Source: Anaspis maculata (Eukaryota > Arthropoda > Insecta > Coleoptera > Scraptiidae). Taken from it: a stretch of 64,000 nucleotides of DNA. The stretch's first letter is position 1, and every line of letters starts with the position of its first letter. The notes under the pieces were generated by a model. That model had not been told where the DNA came from, did no database searches, and saw only the letters and a program-made list of their open reading frames with translations. A program made the translations under genes and the position numbers. Shown piece by piece: positions 43,908 to 55,047 of this stretch. The DNA lies in the NCBI GenBank assembly GCA_949128115.1, contig OX421963.1, positions 2,666,001 to 2,730,000 of the forward strand, given 5' to 3'.

Positions 43908-44436
43908 CGAGGGGTAAACCGCAAGGAAAATTTTGTACACTAGACTTCCACTATCGACTGATTTCCACTGATTTCCATCTGACTTCCATTGACTTCCATG
44001 GACTTCCACGGATTTCCATTGACTTCCACTGATTTCCACTGACTTCCACTGATTTCCATTGACTTCCACTGATTTCCATTGACTTCCACTGATTTCCAAG
44101 ACTTCCACGTGAATTCCACTGAGTTCCATGACTTCCACGTGATTTCCACTGATTTCCATGACTTCTACAGACTTCCATGACTTCCACGTGATTTCCATTG
44201 AATTCCACAGACTTCCATGACTTCCACTGATTTCCATGACTTCCACGTGATTTCCATTGAATTCCACAGACTTCCATGACTTCCACTGATTTCCATGACT
44301 TCCACGTGATTTCCACTGACTTCCACGTGATTTCCACGGACTTCCACGGACTTCCACGGACTTCCACGGACTTCCATGGACTTCCACGGACTTCCACTGT
44401 AGTGTACACCAGACTTCCACTGCGGTTTACCCCTCG
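43908..44436. mobile_element. hAT-like MITE filled with a 15 bp minisatellite, 8 bp duplication
   Basis: Ends CGAGGGGTAAACCGCA and TGCGGTTTACCCCTCG are perfect complements and are flanked by TTTGTCAT on both sides (43900-43907, 44437-44444). The paralogous locus at about 14118 has one CATTTGTTAT, the empty site. The 8 bp duplication and (C)GAGGGG-type ends fit the hAT superfamily. Next to each end lies TGTACAC and AGACTTCCA. The core is about 30 units of GACTTCCA(C/T)(T)G and ATTTCCA(C/T)(T)G type. The long minus-strand frames across it are produced by the 15 bp period. Confidence 0.85.
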
Positions 44437-44499
44437 TTTGTCATTGAAACAAATACAATAAAATACCTACAATTGGTTCATTTTCCAGCCGCATCCGCA

Positions 44500-45537
44500 A
44501 TGGTTGTTCAAAGCCTGCAGAATTTGGCATACGTCGCTTGTGCCGAAGCAATGTGGAACACACAGAAATTGAATTTGGATAAAATATCCAAATACAGATG
44601 GATTTGTGGTCATCCTAGCCCAGCTCTGAATACAGTAGCCGTGAAGCTTTGTGGACTAGTCGAAGCTCTGAAGCTACCCGGAAATTTGAAATTGGAACTG
44701 AAATGGGTCGTTGTGGAGATCACATATAGAAAACTGGAAACGCTTCACAGAAGACAGTGGGTAGTGGACAGCGGAACTGCATCAACTACGTCTCCACGAG
44801 GACTGCAATCGTTCATCACTAATCCGGCAGCGAAGCTGGGTACACTGTCGCTGGTAGAATATTTTCCAAAATTGAGCGAAAGGGAACTGGTGATGGAATT
44901 CTTCTATGCTTTGATTATGACGAATGAGCATGACGATCCGGCCGCTGTTCTAAGACGTTTTTGGAATACCAAATTTCTGCACCTCCAATCGACTTTCCTG
45001 GATCATTTCGCAGAAATCTGGACTTGCCTAGTTGAAAGCTGGAGGCTGTTTTTCACAGGAGCGTGTTCCAAAGACGAACGTGATCTGATCCATTCAGTCA
45101 GAAATTGGATGAGTAAATACGACGGACACGGCAATCACATGATACCATGGTTCTTGTTCGACGTGTTGAACGACGAGCAGAGGAGCAAGATCCTCAAGCT
45201 TGGACAGACGGATCTCATGGATTCTTTCGCCTTCAGGAGCTTCTTCAAGGACATTTTCCGTCATTGGCCCTGGCAGGACAAAGCTTTCGAGTATTTCCGC
45301 AAAGAAGAAACGCTGAGTGTGGCACATATCTGTGTTTTGAGGTGGCTCAAGGAACACGAGTATCGCAAACAGAGGAGAGGGGCAGTGCTGCTGAAGACAG
45401 GAATAAAACCGCCAAATGGTTTTTTCTATCCGAAAGTTGAACTATTTTGTGAGCATTTTGTATCACAACAAGCTAAAAGGATGTTTAGCTCACTCCAGGA
45501 GGAGGGACTGATTAAATGTAGACCAAAAAATGTATGA
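44500..45537 (+). CDS. Unrecognised protein, multigene-family member 2 (345 aa)
   Basis: Uninterrupted 345-codon frame. The start is the ATG at 44500, 12 bp after a CATTTTCCAG splice acceptor, at the position conserved in the 338-aa paralogue. No signal peptide, membrane segment or known domain is visible. Conserved blocks are ELKWVVVEI (66-74), HRRQWVV (83-89), DDPAAVLRRFW (145-155), HLQSTFLDHFAEIW (161-174), PWFLFDVLND (216-225), QRSKILKLGQTDLMDSFAFR (227-246) and FRHWPWQD (253-260). These are Trp/Phe-rich helices, possibly two copies of a helical unit (125-175 and 212-270). Relative to the paralogue it has about 15 extra residues near 98-115 and a different C-terminus. The maintained frame in two diverged copies argues for function. 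An AATAAA follows the stop by 4 bp. Confidence 0.7.
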   Translation: MVVQSLQNLAYVACAEAMWNTQKLNLDKISKYRWICGHPSPALNTVAVKLCGLVEALKLPGNLKLELKWVVVEITYRKLETLHRRQWVVDSGTASTTSPRGLQSFITNPAAKLGTLSLVEYFPKLSERELVMEFFYALIMTNEHDDPAAVLRRFWNTKFLHLQSTFLDHFAEIWTCLVESWRLFFTGACSKDERDLIHSVRNWMSKYDGHGNHMIPWFLFDVLNDEQRSKILKLGQTDLMDSFAFRSFFKDIFRHWPWQDKAFEYFRKEETLSVAHICVLRWLKEHEYRKQRRGAVLLKTGIKPPNGFFYPKVELFCEHFVSQQAKRMFSSLQEEGLIKCRPKNV

Positions 45538-45541
45538 AGCA

Positions 45542-45547
45542 AATAAA
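45542..45547 (+). terminator. Polyadenylation signal of the 345-aa gene
   Basis: AATAAATGT directly after the stop; the broken paralogue has the same AATAAATGT at 26860. Confidence 0.55.
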
Positions 45548-45604
45548 TGTGAAGCGAAATCAATTGAACTAAATTCTCAGTCAAGCTTATGAGACTGTCG
45601 TCTC

Positions 45605-45905
45605 TGATGCTTCCAAAAAATTGCCTCCAGTGTTTCCTATACCTCTAGATTTGCTGTGCACGCAAAAAGTCGCTTTTCTGCCTACAAAAAATTGCCTCCG
45701 TGCCTGGCACTGAAAATCAGCCTCCAAAAAATTGTTTCCCGTGCCTTCTCCCTTAAAAACCGGCCCTCTCCCCCAAAAAATCGCTTTCTCTGTCTTTTTA
45801 AAATCCGCTCCTGTGTCTCCATAAAATCGCTTTTTATGCCTCCAGAAAATCGCATTCTGTGCTTCCAGACAATCACTTTCTGTTCCTCCTCGAGCCCCTA
45901 CCTAC
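45605..45905. repeat. Minisatellite (CCTCCAAAAAATCGC type)
   Basis: About ten imperfect 25-32 bp units of GCCTCCA/TAAAAAATYGC followed by TTTCTGTGCCT. The unit composition drifts along the array. Confidence 0.8.
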
Positions 45906-46745
45906 AACGACGATCAGTTTACAATGCCAACGTGTCAACCGCTGTGCTACCGACGATGACAGACGACTGCGCCATTACGTAATACGTACCTATCCAACCG
46001 GTTTTGTTCCCTAAAATTGGGTAAAACGCATGACGCGCCTATAGAAAGACATTGTAGTTTCAGTTTCTTGTTCGACGCACTTTATCATACTTGCATGCGG
46101 ACTTTTTACGGGCGAAGATAAAAGAGATAGGATACTCTTTTCCCCTTCCCGCTTTTCTGCCTATTTTCAGCCTTTCAATTTTTTTTGAAAACGCTACCAA
46201 TTTTTTAATTTCACGTTCAATTAGGATATTGAAAGTTATTCTTGCAAAATTTTGATATGAGGCCTCATTTTTGTAAGAAGGCGCAGAGCGGACATGGAGG
46301 ATATTCATTTGCGATTGCTACTTTTTTCTGTCAATTGACGCTTTTTTCTGTCAGTTGCGACTTTTTTCTGCAGGGCGCCCGCCAAGTGGCTTTTATAGTA
46401 AAAAGTTACTTTTTCGTTTGTATGGTCAGGTCAGGTCGTCAGGTTCAGTGATATTTTTTTGCAGATCTGGTTTGGTTTTCTGACGCAAAATCAGCTTGGA
46501 CACATAAAACTGTGTACATGGACCTCGTCAGGTTCATTTTTTTTCTTTTGAAAACCTGATCAGGTTTTTTGACGGAAAATGAACGTAAGACTAGTTGATT
46601 TTTGACTCGGTTCTCTTGCTTTTTAGACCCACCAGATAATTGCATAGCTATTCTTTCTTGACCTTCACGTTTTGTTTTTAGGGGTCATCAACTTCAACGG
46701 TCTGAGTCATTTCGTAGGTAAGTAGAAGCATTGTGTCAATTGCCT
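45906..46745. repeat. Assorted repeat fragments
   Basis: 46100-46280 is one arm of the family at 17798-18292 (GTTATTCTTGCAAAATTTTG). 46318-46375 holds three 18-20 bp units of GACTTTTTTCTGTCA. 46420-46570 repeats GTCAGGTTCA, CTGATCAGGTT and TTTTCTGACG words. No gene recognised. Confidence 0.6.
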
Positions 46746-46749
46746 TTTA

Positions 46750-48345
46750 GCCCAGGCACCAGGGAAAACAATAAGGAAATAATTGTTTCCTGACTGGAAA
46801 CAAGCTTAAAACGATCTGTGTAGCTTAGGTTTCGACAAACTAGTTTCCCCCCTTTCGGAAATGTCGGCGTCATGTCGCCATCATCAACAAGAAGTGCACC
46901 AGCGTGGGTTTTGCCGAATATCTCAATTTTGGGTCATCTGACAGCAAAAGATGTAAGAAGTCATTTTGAAGCCTATGAAATTCCCTATAGTTTGGTTTTT
47001 CAATCAATTTTCTGCGATCTATGGTCTTTGAGATAGAGCTTCTGGAAGCGAGAGTCGTTGTCGTGAAAGCTCCATGGCCACTTGACTCGAAAAACTAAAA
47101 TGTCGATGTGACAAAAAAAAAATTCAAAATGAGATTATTCGAGAATTCTTCATGCTATAGTTGCGATGATGGTCTCAAACTCTTCCTCTTGAACCGTAGA
47201 TTACAAATATTGAAAAGTCAAAAACGTCACATTGTACATATAAAGGGTGTACTACGGGAATCAAATCAGAACAGAGAAATTTGACATATTTCTTCGATTT
47301 AGCCTATGCGAAACTCTAAGCACTTATCACGAGTCCAATATCAATATGCATTGCTCTGTAAGCTTCACTTGATACACTCAAGAAGTGGTCAGCTCACAGC
47401 CTTTCTATAAAATGTTTTGAAGGCCCTCTGAAATCATTAAAATATAAAAATTTACAGTACCAAGGAATGTATATAGCCGTATATTATATACCAAGGAACC
47501 AAAGTGAATTTTTGATCCCTTGGGTGAAGTTTGTTGCTCGAGGGCCCTTTGGGTCCAAATCTCCAAATTAAAAATCCACTTTGGTCCCTTGGTATATAAT
47601 ATACGGTTATATACATTCCTTGGTACTGAATTTTTAATATTTTGATGAATTCAGAGGGCCTTCAAAACATTTCACAGTGAAGCTGTGAGCTGACCACTTC
47701 TTTAGTGTATTAAGTGAAGCTTATAGAGCAAATCGATATTGATATTGGACTCGTGTTAGGTGCTTAGAGTGTCGCATATAGGCTAAATCGAAGAAATATG
47801 TAAAATTTCTCTGATCTGATTTGATTCCCTCAGTACACCCTGTATATGTACAATGTGACGTTTTTGACTTTTCTATATTCGCAATCAACGGTTCAAGAGA
47901 AAGAGTTTAAGACCATCACCGCAACTATAGCATGAAGGATTATCGAGAAATCTCATTTTGAATTTTTTTTTTGTCACATCGACCTTTTAGTTTTTTGAGT
48001 CAAGTGGCCATGGAGCTTTTACGACAATGCCTCTCGCTTCCAGAAGCTCTATCTCAAAAACCATAGGTCGCAGAAAGGTCATTTAAAAACTATTCCGTAG
48101 GAAATTTCATTAGTTTCAAAATGACTTCTTACATTTTTTGCTGTAAGATGGCCCAAAATCAAGATATTCGGCAAAAACTACGCTGGTGCACTTCTTGCTG
48201 ATGATGGCGACATGACGCCGACATTTCCGAAAGGGGGGAAATTAGTATGTCAAAACCTAAGCCACACAGATCGTTTTAAGCTAGTTTCCAGCCAGGAAAC
48301 AATTATTTCCTTATTGAGCTGATTTTTGCTCCCTGGCGCCTCGGC
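46750..48345. mobile_element. 1.6 kb foldback flanked by TA
   Basis: Ends GCCCAGGCACCAGGGA and TCCCTGGCGCCTCGGC flanked by TA. Arms are about 770 bp with few gaps: AATAAGGAAATAATTGTTTC, TTCGGAAATGTCGGCGTCAT, CAAGTGGCCATGGAGCTTT, ending in CCAAGGAACCAAAG at the centre near 47510. Non-coding. Confidence 0.9.
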
Positions 48346-48785
48346 TATTTCCTTTTTTATTTAGAAAATGAAAGTATTGTTCCCGGACTAACTTCAGGTT
48401 AAAGGTGGCCGCAATATTGGTCAAATAACACGTTTTTCCGATAGGCATAGCTTGAAAAGCATACAAGCGATTACTTTCGGCGTGGGCTGGTCGGAAAGCC
48501 ACAAAGAAGTAGGTACTAGTGATATTTGCATTCCCTTCAAACTGTTCAAAAAAATTTAAAAAATCCCTGGCAGTTTGACTCAAACAGCCCACAAAAACTG
48601 TTTCAAATAACGAAGATAAAGAGGCTCAAGTCGCCCCGCCCCATTTGACCCCCCATATCTCCAAAAATGGAAGAGCCACATTTTTTTCAACATTCTTCTG
48701 TCATTTTTCAAGCATTTCCGCAAACTGCCCTAGACTCCGTGTTCGCCCACGAATCGTGAATCACCCTGTACATAGGTACATATTA
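48346..48785. other. Unannotated stretch before the THAP gene
   Basis: A minus-strand frame (48592 to about 48311) is open and protein-like (TARDFLNFFEQFEGNANITS, NLKLVREQYFHFLNKKG) and on the same strand as the THAP gene; it may be a further exon, but I could not place splice sites. The rest is featureless. Confidence 0.35.
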
Positions 48786-49194
48786 CTAGACGTACCTACC
48801 ACGAATAAGAAAACATTTCTGGCCACTTTCTTCATCAGCATCCTGATAATTTCTCATTGGCGGATGCGGGAATACCGTAGGAACGGAATCAGAATGGAGC
48901 CTGTTCTTCTTGTAATTCGAAAACATGCAATCACGAAAATGAACAGAACATATTCGATAGTTATTCCGAAGGCGCTCCCCAATTTTGTCTGACAAGTCTT
49001 GTCGGTTGCAAGCATCCAACCAAATTTTCGCCCTAGAGAATTATTATTGGCAACATGATAATTAATTGCCTTTATCGGAGTTTTACAGCTCACCTTTCCG
49101 CTTCCTTGGGGAATTTGAAGAAAGATTTTTGCTTCAGGGTCGATTTGTTGTGGCACCCGCGTACTGCACAAGAATGGCCGCCTTTCTTGCTCAT
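48786..49194 (-). CDS. THAP-domain protein, two exons
   Basis: Exon 1 is 49194-49094 (ATG start, MSKKGGHSCAVRGC to FFKFPKEAE), intron 49093-49033 (GTGAGC...CTCTAG, 61 bp), exon 2 is 49032-48786, stop after RGRYV; 115 aa in all. The THAP zinc finger is complete: CAVRGC (Cys9, Cys14), IWLDACNRQDL with the invariant Trp, ICSVHF (Cys and His of the C2CH set) and SVPTVFP in place of the AVPTIF box. Such fingers bind DNA in the nucleus in transcription factors and P-element-related transposases. After the domain only about 30 residues follow. GTAGGTACG near the end could be a splice donor to a further exon, so the C-terminus is uncertain. Its target is unknown. Confidence 0.85.
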
Positions 49195-49439
49195 TCTTTC
49201 CGGCTCTAGCTCTAACCGAAGCTCTGATAGATTTTCTTTTAAAAAACTACAGTCTGGAATTCAGCCCAGTCTGACGTATTTGTAACCGAAAATTAATTAC
49301 ATCGAATCAAAAACTGACGTTGACGTAAAAACTGTTCGATTTTTGGCCAACTGGATCGTCAAGCGAATTTCATTAGTCAGTGTCCCTTCTCCGGAAACTC
49401 AACTAACAAGCGCATGTCATGGACTAACACAACACCCAG

Positions 49440-51560
49440 ACGCCTAGAAGGATTGTTTTTAGGTCTCCTGAATTTGAATGGCACCATTTAGTCGTTTTGC
49501 GATGGTTTTTAGGTTTCTGGGTTATGTTAAAAGGCGTACAGTGATTGTTTTTGAGTCTCCATAATTGAGTTCTTCCGATTAATCACCACAAACGATTGTT
49601 TTTGAGTCTGCAGAATTCGGTTATGTTCAGTCGCTGTTGTCGACTGAACTCCTCGAAAAAGGACTCGAGAATTAGGCTTCGTTATTTAGTCAACTGGAAC
49701 GACTGTTTTTGAGTCTAGAGAATTGAATTCAACTATTTAGTCGCCTAGAACGATTGTTTTTCAGTTTCCAGTATCAGCTTTCGATATCTAGTCACATTGG
49801 GCGATTGTTTTTTTAGGTGTTTAAAAATGAGTTATGCTACTTAGTCCGCTTCGGCGATTATTTCCGAGTTTACAGGTTTGAGGTCCACTATCAAGTGGCC
49901 TGGGACGATTGTTTTTGAGTCTCCACAATTTGAGTTTCACTATTCAGTCGTTTTGCGATGACTTTTAGGTTTCTGAGCAATGTTTTATGGCATTCAGTGA
50001 TGAGTCTGTTTTTGAGGCTGCATAACTGAGTATTTCCAATTGAGCACTCAAAAGATTGTTTTTGAGTCTGCAGAATTATATTCAGTGGCTTTTGTCGACT
50101 GAACCCTCTAAAAAAGAACTCCGAATCAAGTTTCTTGATTTAGTCAACTTCAACGATTGTTTTCGAGTCTACAGGATTGGGTTTCGCTATTTAGTCACCT
50201 TCAGCGATTGTTTGTGAGTCTCTAAAAATGGGGTATGCTACTCAGGCGATTTCGGTGATTATTTCCGAAACTACAGAGTTGAATTTCACTATTGAGTCGC
50301 CTAAAGCAATTATTTATGAGTATCCATAACTGAAACTATTCTTTTGTTCAATCAGCCAAGCGATTGTTTTCGAGTCTGCAGAACTGAGTTACGCTCATTC
50401 GCTTTTATCGATTAGACTCCTTAGAAAACGATTCAAGAATCAAGTTTCTCAATTTAGTCAACTTGAGGAATTGTTTTTGAGTCTGCAGCATCAAGTTACA
50501 TTTTTAAGTCGCCCAGAATCATTGTTTTTGAGTCTCTACCATTTAAATTTCTCCATTCAGTCGTTTTGCGATGGTTTTTAGGTTTCTGTGTAATTGAAGT
50601 GTTTCGTGGAACTCGGTGATTGTTTTTGAGTTTGCATTATTGAGTTCTCCGATTAGGCACTCAAGTGATTGTTTTTGAGTCTGCAGGATTGAGTTATGTT
50701 CAGTCGCTTTTGCCGACTGAACTCTCAAGAAAAAAATTCAAGAATCAAGTTTCTCAATTCAGTCAACTTGAAGGATTGTTTTTGAGTTCACAGAATTGAG
50801 TTACATTTTTATGTTGCCCAGAATAATTGTTTTTGAGTCTTTTCAATTTAAATTTTACTACTCAGTCATTTTCCGATGATTTTTAGGTTTCTGAGTAATA
50901 TTTTGTGGAGCTCGGTAATTGTTTTTGAGTCTGCATTATTGTGTTCTTCTGATTAAGCACGCAAGCGATTGTTTTAGAGTCTGCGGGATTCAGTTACGTT
51001 CAGTCGGTTTTGTCGACTGAACCCTCAGAAAAGGGATACAAAAATCAAGTTTCCTAATCAAGTCAACTTGAAGGATTGTTTTAGACATTTTTTGAGTCCC
51101 CTAGAATCATTGTTTTTGAGTCTCAAGTCTCTCAGTCATTTTACGATGGTTTTTAAAAGGTTTTCGAGTAATATTTGGTGGCGTTCAGTGACTGTTTTTG
51201 AGTCTCCACGATTGAGTCCTCCGACTAATCACCCCAAAGGATTGTTTTTGAGTCTGCAGAATTGAGTCATGTTCAGTGGCTTTTGTCCACTAAACTCTTC
51301 AAAAAAGAGCTCAAGAATCGAGTTTCTTTATTAAGTCAACTTGAACCATTCTTTTTGAGTCTACAGAATTGAGTTACACTATTAAGTCGCCTAGGACAGT
51401 TGTTTTTGAGTCCCCACAATTTGAATTCAAGTATTTAGTCGTTTTGCGATGGTTTTCAGGTTTCTGAGTTATAATATTTAGTGACGTTGGGTGATTATTT
51501 TTGTGTTGCCATAGTTAAGTTCTTCCGATTAATCACCTCAAGGATTGTTGCTGAGTCTAC
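49440..51560. repeat. Satellite with ~300 bp higher-order repeat
   Basis: About 60-75 bp monomers, nearly all carrying GATTGTTTTTGAGTCT, are organised in larger blocks. The landmark TTTGCGATGGTTTTTAGGTTTC (and variants) recurs near 49493, 49947, 50561, 50863, 51133 and 51438. A second landmark, TTTTGTCGACTGAACTC, recurs near 49636, 50093, 50407, 50710, 51013 and 51280. Spacing is mostly 270-315 bp; the first block is about 455 bp. No coding sequence. Confidence 0.9.
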
Positions 51561-51713
51561 AAAGCGTAGTTTCAAAGGGATATAAAATATGGGTTATTCC
51601 ACATCAAATCGGCCACCTATTCAGTCAATTTTGGCTGATTTCAATAAAATTTGGTGGATTTGTAGCTCTTATGAGACGTATCGTTCCCACCAAAGAACTT
51701 TTTTTTTGTAATA

Positions 51714-53872
51714 GTACGGCGGTTAGTGGACGGTGGACGATATTGAGACCTACCATGCATTTTATTCTAGAGCATTCAGACTTGGCACAGTTGTAGTACA
51801 TACCCCCATCTCACTTTGAGGAAGTGGAAACAAGGTTTCAAATCCGGGAGAGCAGTGGTATAGCGAGTTGTCCACCTAACAGGGGTAGATTTCAAAACCT
51901 CGACAAATCGTTCGTTTCGGTGACTTCTATGGGCCGAGATCGGTTCCCCACTTGACATTCACTAGTTACGGGTACATGTCGACCTTGGCGATAAGTTGTG
52001 GCAGCGGGATGCCTACCTTTCAGGGGCACAAACAGAAATCACCGGAATTACAGTTATTCCGGACGTTACGAGCTACAACCTTGCAAAAAATGATCAAGCG
52101 ATGAGGCTTGTCACAAAGTGTTCATTAGGCCCCTGAGCAACTTTTAAGAAGTGATGCCACGGTGAATCCACTTGCAGACGTCTTATACAAAGTGTCCAAT
52201 AATTCAAAAATTCCAACCCCAGAACCAAAAAAGTTGGAGGCATGAAAATCACAATGTATATTCACAATTTAATGTTTGTTAAGATAAAATAAACCGCGTC
52301 TCCATATCTTTAGCGGTTTTTAAGAAATCCTGAAATTAGTGGTCAGTTCAATGAAAATTCACATTTTTCAATAAATCAGTGATTTCCGAGGCGATTTCTA
52401 AAAAAGATATTTCAGTTAAATTCGGTAAATCCTTAAAGAGTAAAATCAAGACTGAAATGGCGTGTGTTGCCATCGTCCCTGTCCACTATCTTCGAAAATA
52501 TGACAGTCAACTGTTTTTCTTCTCATGGCCGCCATCTTGGAGTCACCTAGTCACCCTTTATTGAATAAGTGAGGAATTGAACTGTACTGATAATAATGGT
52601 CATAGGCAATAATCTCAATGCAAAAATAATCATTTCCAGTGAGTAAATCCTTTTCAATTGACCATAATCCCGGCTATTTGAAAGTGTGAAATTTTATAGT
52701 GAACTGCTCATTTTTTCAGGATATTTTCAGGCTATTTCAGGAAAGACAACTTTGAATAAAATGGTTTTGTATCCCACTTCGAAAAAGATAGAGGATAATT
52801 TTCAACACCCTCCTTCATCTATCCAATGATCATTTTGACCATGATGGACGCCAAAGCTCTGTGAAACCCGTGAAAATGTGTCCAACGATCTAACAGCTTT
52901 TTTTGGTCAATTAAAGAGAAGTTGTTCACTGGGTATAGTTATTTTTGCATTTGGATTAATCCTCAAGACTATTATCTGTATTGCCAATTGATTTCCCAGT
53001 AATCCAATAATGGGCGAATTCAAGATGGCGATGGCGGCCATAAAGAGAAAAACAGTTGACTGTCGTATTTTCGAATATAGCAGTCAAGGACGGTGGCAGC
53101 ACACGGCATTATCTTCCTGACTTTACTCTCTATGGTACTACCGAATTTCACCCGAATATCTTGAAAAATAACTGAGTTATTGAAAATTGTGATAGAAACA
53201 CTATGATACCGGTATTATTTGTTTGAGCCCCTGAAAGGTAAACAAGCCGCTTCCACGAGCCATGGCCATGGTCTAGTCGATATATGCCCTCAACTAGTGA
53301 ATGTCTAGTGGGGAACCGATCCTGGTCCATAGAAGTCACCAAAACGGACGATTTGTTAAGGTTTTGAAATTTACCCCGGTTAGGTAGGCAACCCACTGCT
53401 CTCCCGGGGTTGCAACCGCAACCTTGTTTCCACTTCTTAAGGGTGACGATTCATAGTGAAAGAGAGACCGTGACATACCATGAGTGAGGAAGAGATAGAG
53501 ATAGAATTTTTCTTCTGCGGTTTCGGCGCTGCCAATGCTCCAAATGCAAAAAGGAAAACACAGGTATTTCTAAAATTGAAATGGACAGTCAATTAGCTAT
53601 TTTTTATGATTTTTTTCCAAAAAATGTGGAAATTTTTTTGGAAAATTTTTAGCAACAAAAAACAAAAATAGCTTTTCGACTAGACAATCCAATTTCAGAC
53701 ACCCATTTTTCTTCAGTTTTTCTCTCGAAGCACTGATAACAATGGAACCGTAAGAAGAAAAACAACATTTTGGACGTTACCCTTAAGAGAAAGCTGGGGG
53801 TATGTACTGCAACTGTGCCAAGTCTGAATGCTCTAGGATAAAATGCAAGGTAGGTTTGACTAACCGCCGTAC
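51714..53872. mobile_element. 2.2 kb foldback flanked by TA, right arm split
   Basis: Ends GTACGGCGGTTAG and CTAACCGCCGTAC (inexact beyond that), both flanked by TA. The arms pair over several hundred bp: GAGCATTCAGACTTGGCACA, GATCGGTTCCCCACT, CTAGTTGAGGG, and near the centre AAACAGTTGACTGTC and its complement with GGCGGCCAT. The right arm is broken by the element at 53441-53782. Confidence 0.9.
53441..53782. mobile_element. piggyBac-like MITE, TTAA duplication
   Basis: Short inverted ends GGGTGACG and CGTTACCC lie between two TTAA copies (53437-53440, 53783-53786). The intact left arm of the host foldback at about 51818-51832 reads, in complement, CACTTCCTCAAAGTGAG with no insert. TTAA is the diagnostic target of piggyBac. 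The interior is AT-rich and non-coding. Confidence 0.85.
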
Positions 53873-53874
53873 TA

Positions 53875-54740
53875 CGAATACGCGAACGAATACAGATGTA
53901 GTTAGCTACATTTTAAGATATTTTTGTTGAAAATAAAAACTGTCATATTTCTCAAAAAAACAATTTCATTAGGTAGGTACGTACTTTGGAGTTTTTTTTT
54001 GCTTAGTTGGAAAGTGAACAAATTCACGAGAATTTCACTGCTTGATATCCCATTCAATTTACTCCACAAAAATTGTAAATTGTGTGGGGAAATATTGGAT
54101 GGTTTTTGCGAAAAAAAAAATTTGAACAGATGCATCCCAATTTTGAAAACATAATTAATTCTCCGAGTAATTCTCCAACCCTGCCATTTTGTTGCAAAGA
54201 AATTTTCCCTTGGTGGAAACGATACGTCTCATTAAGAGCTATAATACAAATCCACCAGATTTTATTGAAACTGGCCAACACTGACTTAGTGGGGTCGGTA
54301 CACATTAAAAAACGGTACTATACGGCATTTAATGATACAGAAAATTCCTTTTGCATGAGTGTTCTGCAAGGTCTGTCGAACGATATTAGAAGGGGAAGCA
54401 CAAAAGCTTCCCCTTAGGGGGGCCGCAGGGGGCCCTGTCAAGTTGACGGTCCAGGAAATCCTACCAAACCATCTTTCAATTTCGTTGTATCACTCAAATG
54501 GGGATAATGTAACTCCATTGTGAATCTCGATGGCATTGGTCGCCATGTCTCTTTCATCCTTCATGCTTGAAAAAATAATTTCTTCGGGAGGTCAGAGAAA
54601 TCACTCTTTATTTTGTTAAACATACAAGAGGATGCGAAGTTGGCATGTTTTGTGTCTTAACCTGTTATTTGGCATTCCCAAGATCCTATTATGAAGTCAA
54701 TTTTTCAAATTCTCAATTTTGGGTTGATTGGTAGGCTAAG
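53875..54740. other. Unannotated stretch
   Basis: Open frames on both strands at 53902-54417 overlap and show no motif. GGGGAAGCACAAAAGCTTCCCC near 54392 is a short perfect hairpin. Nothing else seen. Confidence 0.4.
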
Positions 54741-54745
54741 AAGTA

Positions 54746-55014
54746 GGTATTTTTGGTAATTGTTGACGACCACTACTTCTCGACTTCAGCCACCAACTTT
54801 TCACGGTAGGTAGACACCACCACAACATCACGTTCGTCGACCGTAGTTTCCTGGGGAAACCACTATTTCCACTGTAAAATGCCCCTTCTTTCCATTACTT
54901 GTCCTACGACGTGAGTACATGCAAGAAGGAAGCGTCCTATATAGCTGTTTAAGTGGTTGCCTAACTCTTAGAAAATGCTAGTCGAGAAGTAGTCGTCGTC
55001 AACAATTACCGTAT
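54746..55014. repeat. Short foldback
   Basis: GGTAATTGTTGACGACCACTACTTCTCGAC at about 54755 pairs with its near complement at about 54981-55010. The centre contains CCACTATTTCCACTG and AAGGAAGCG. Confidence 0.75.
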
Positions 55015-55047
55015 TTTTTAACATCCAGTTCAGACGTACTTTTTTCA

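Noticed and set aside
43884..44420. 178-, 152- and 70-codon minus-strand frames of W-K-S/E-V repeats
   Set aside because: Produced by a 15 bp minisatellite (multiple of three) open in more than one frame, inside a hAT-like element; not a gene.
49440..51560. CRISPR-like regular repeats
   Set aside because: Monomers are diverged, spacers are parts of the repeat, there are no cas genes and the context is eukaryotic; it is a satellite.
54392..54420. GGGGAAGC...GCTTCCCC hairpin as a possible terminator
   Set aside because: No gene ends there and intrinsic terminators are not expected in a eukaryotic genome.
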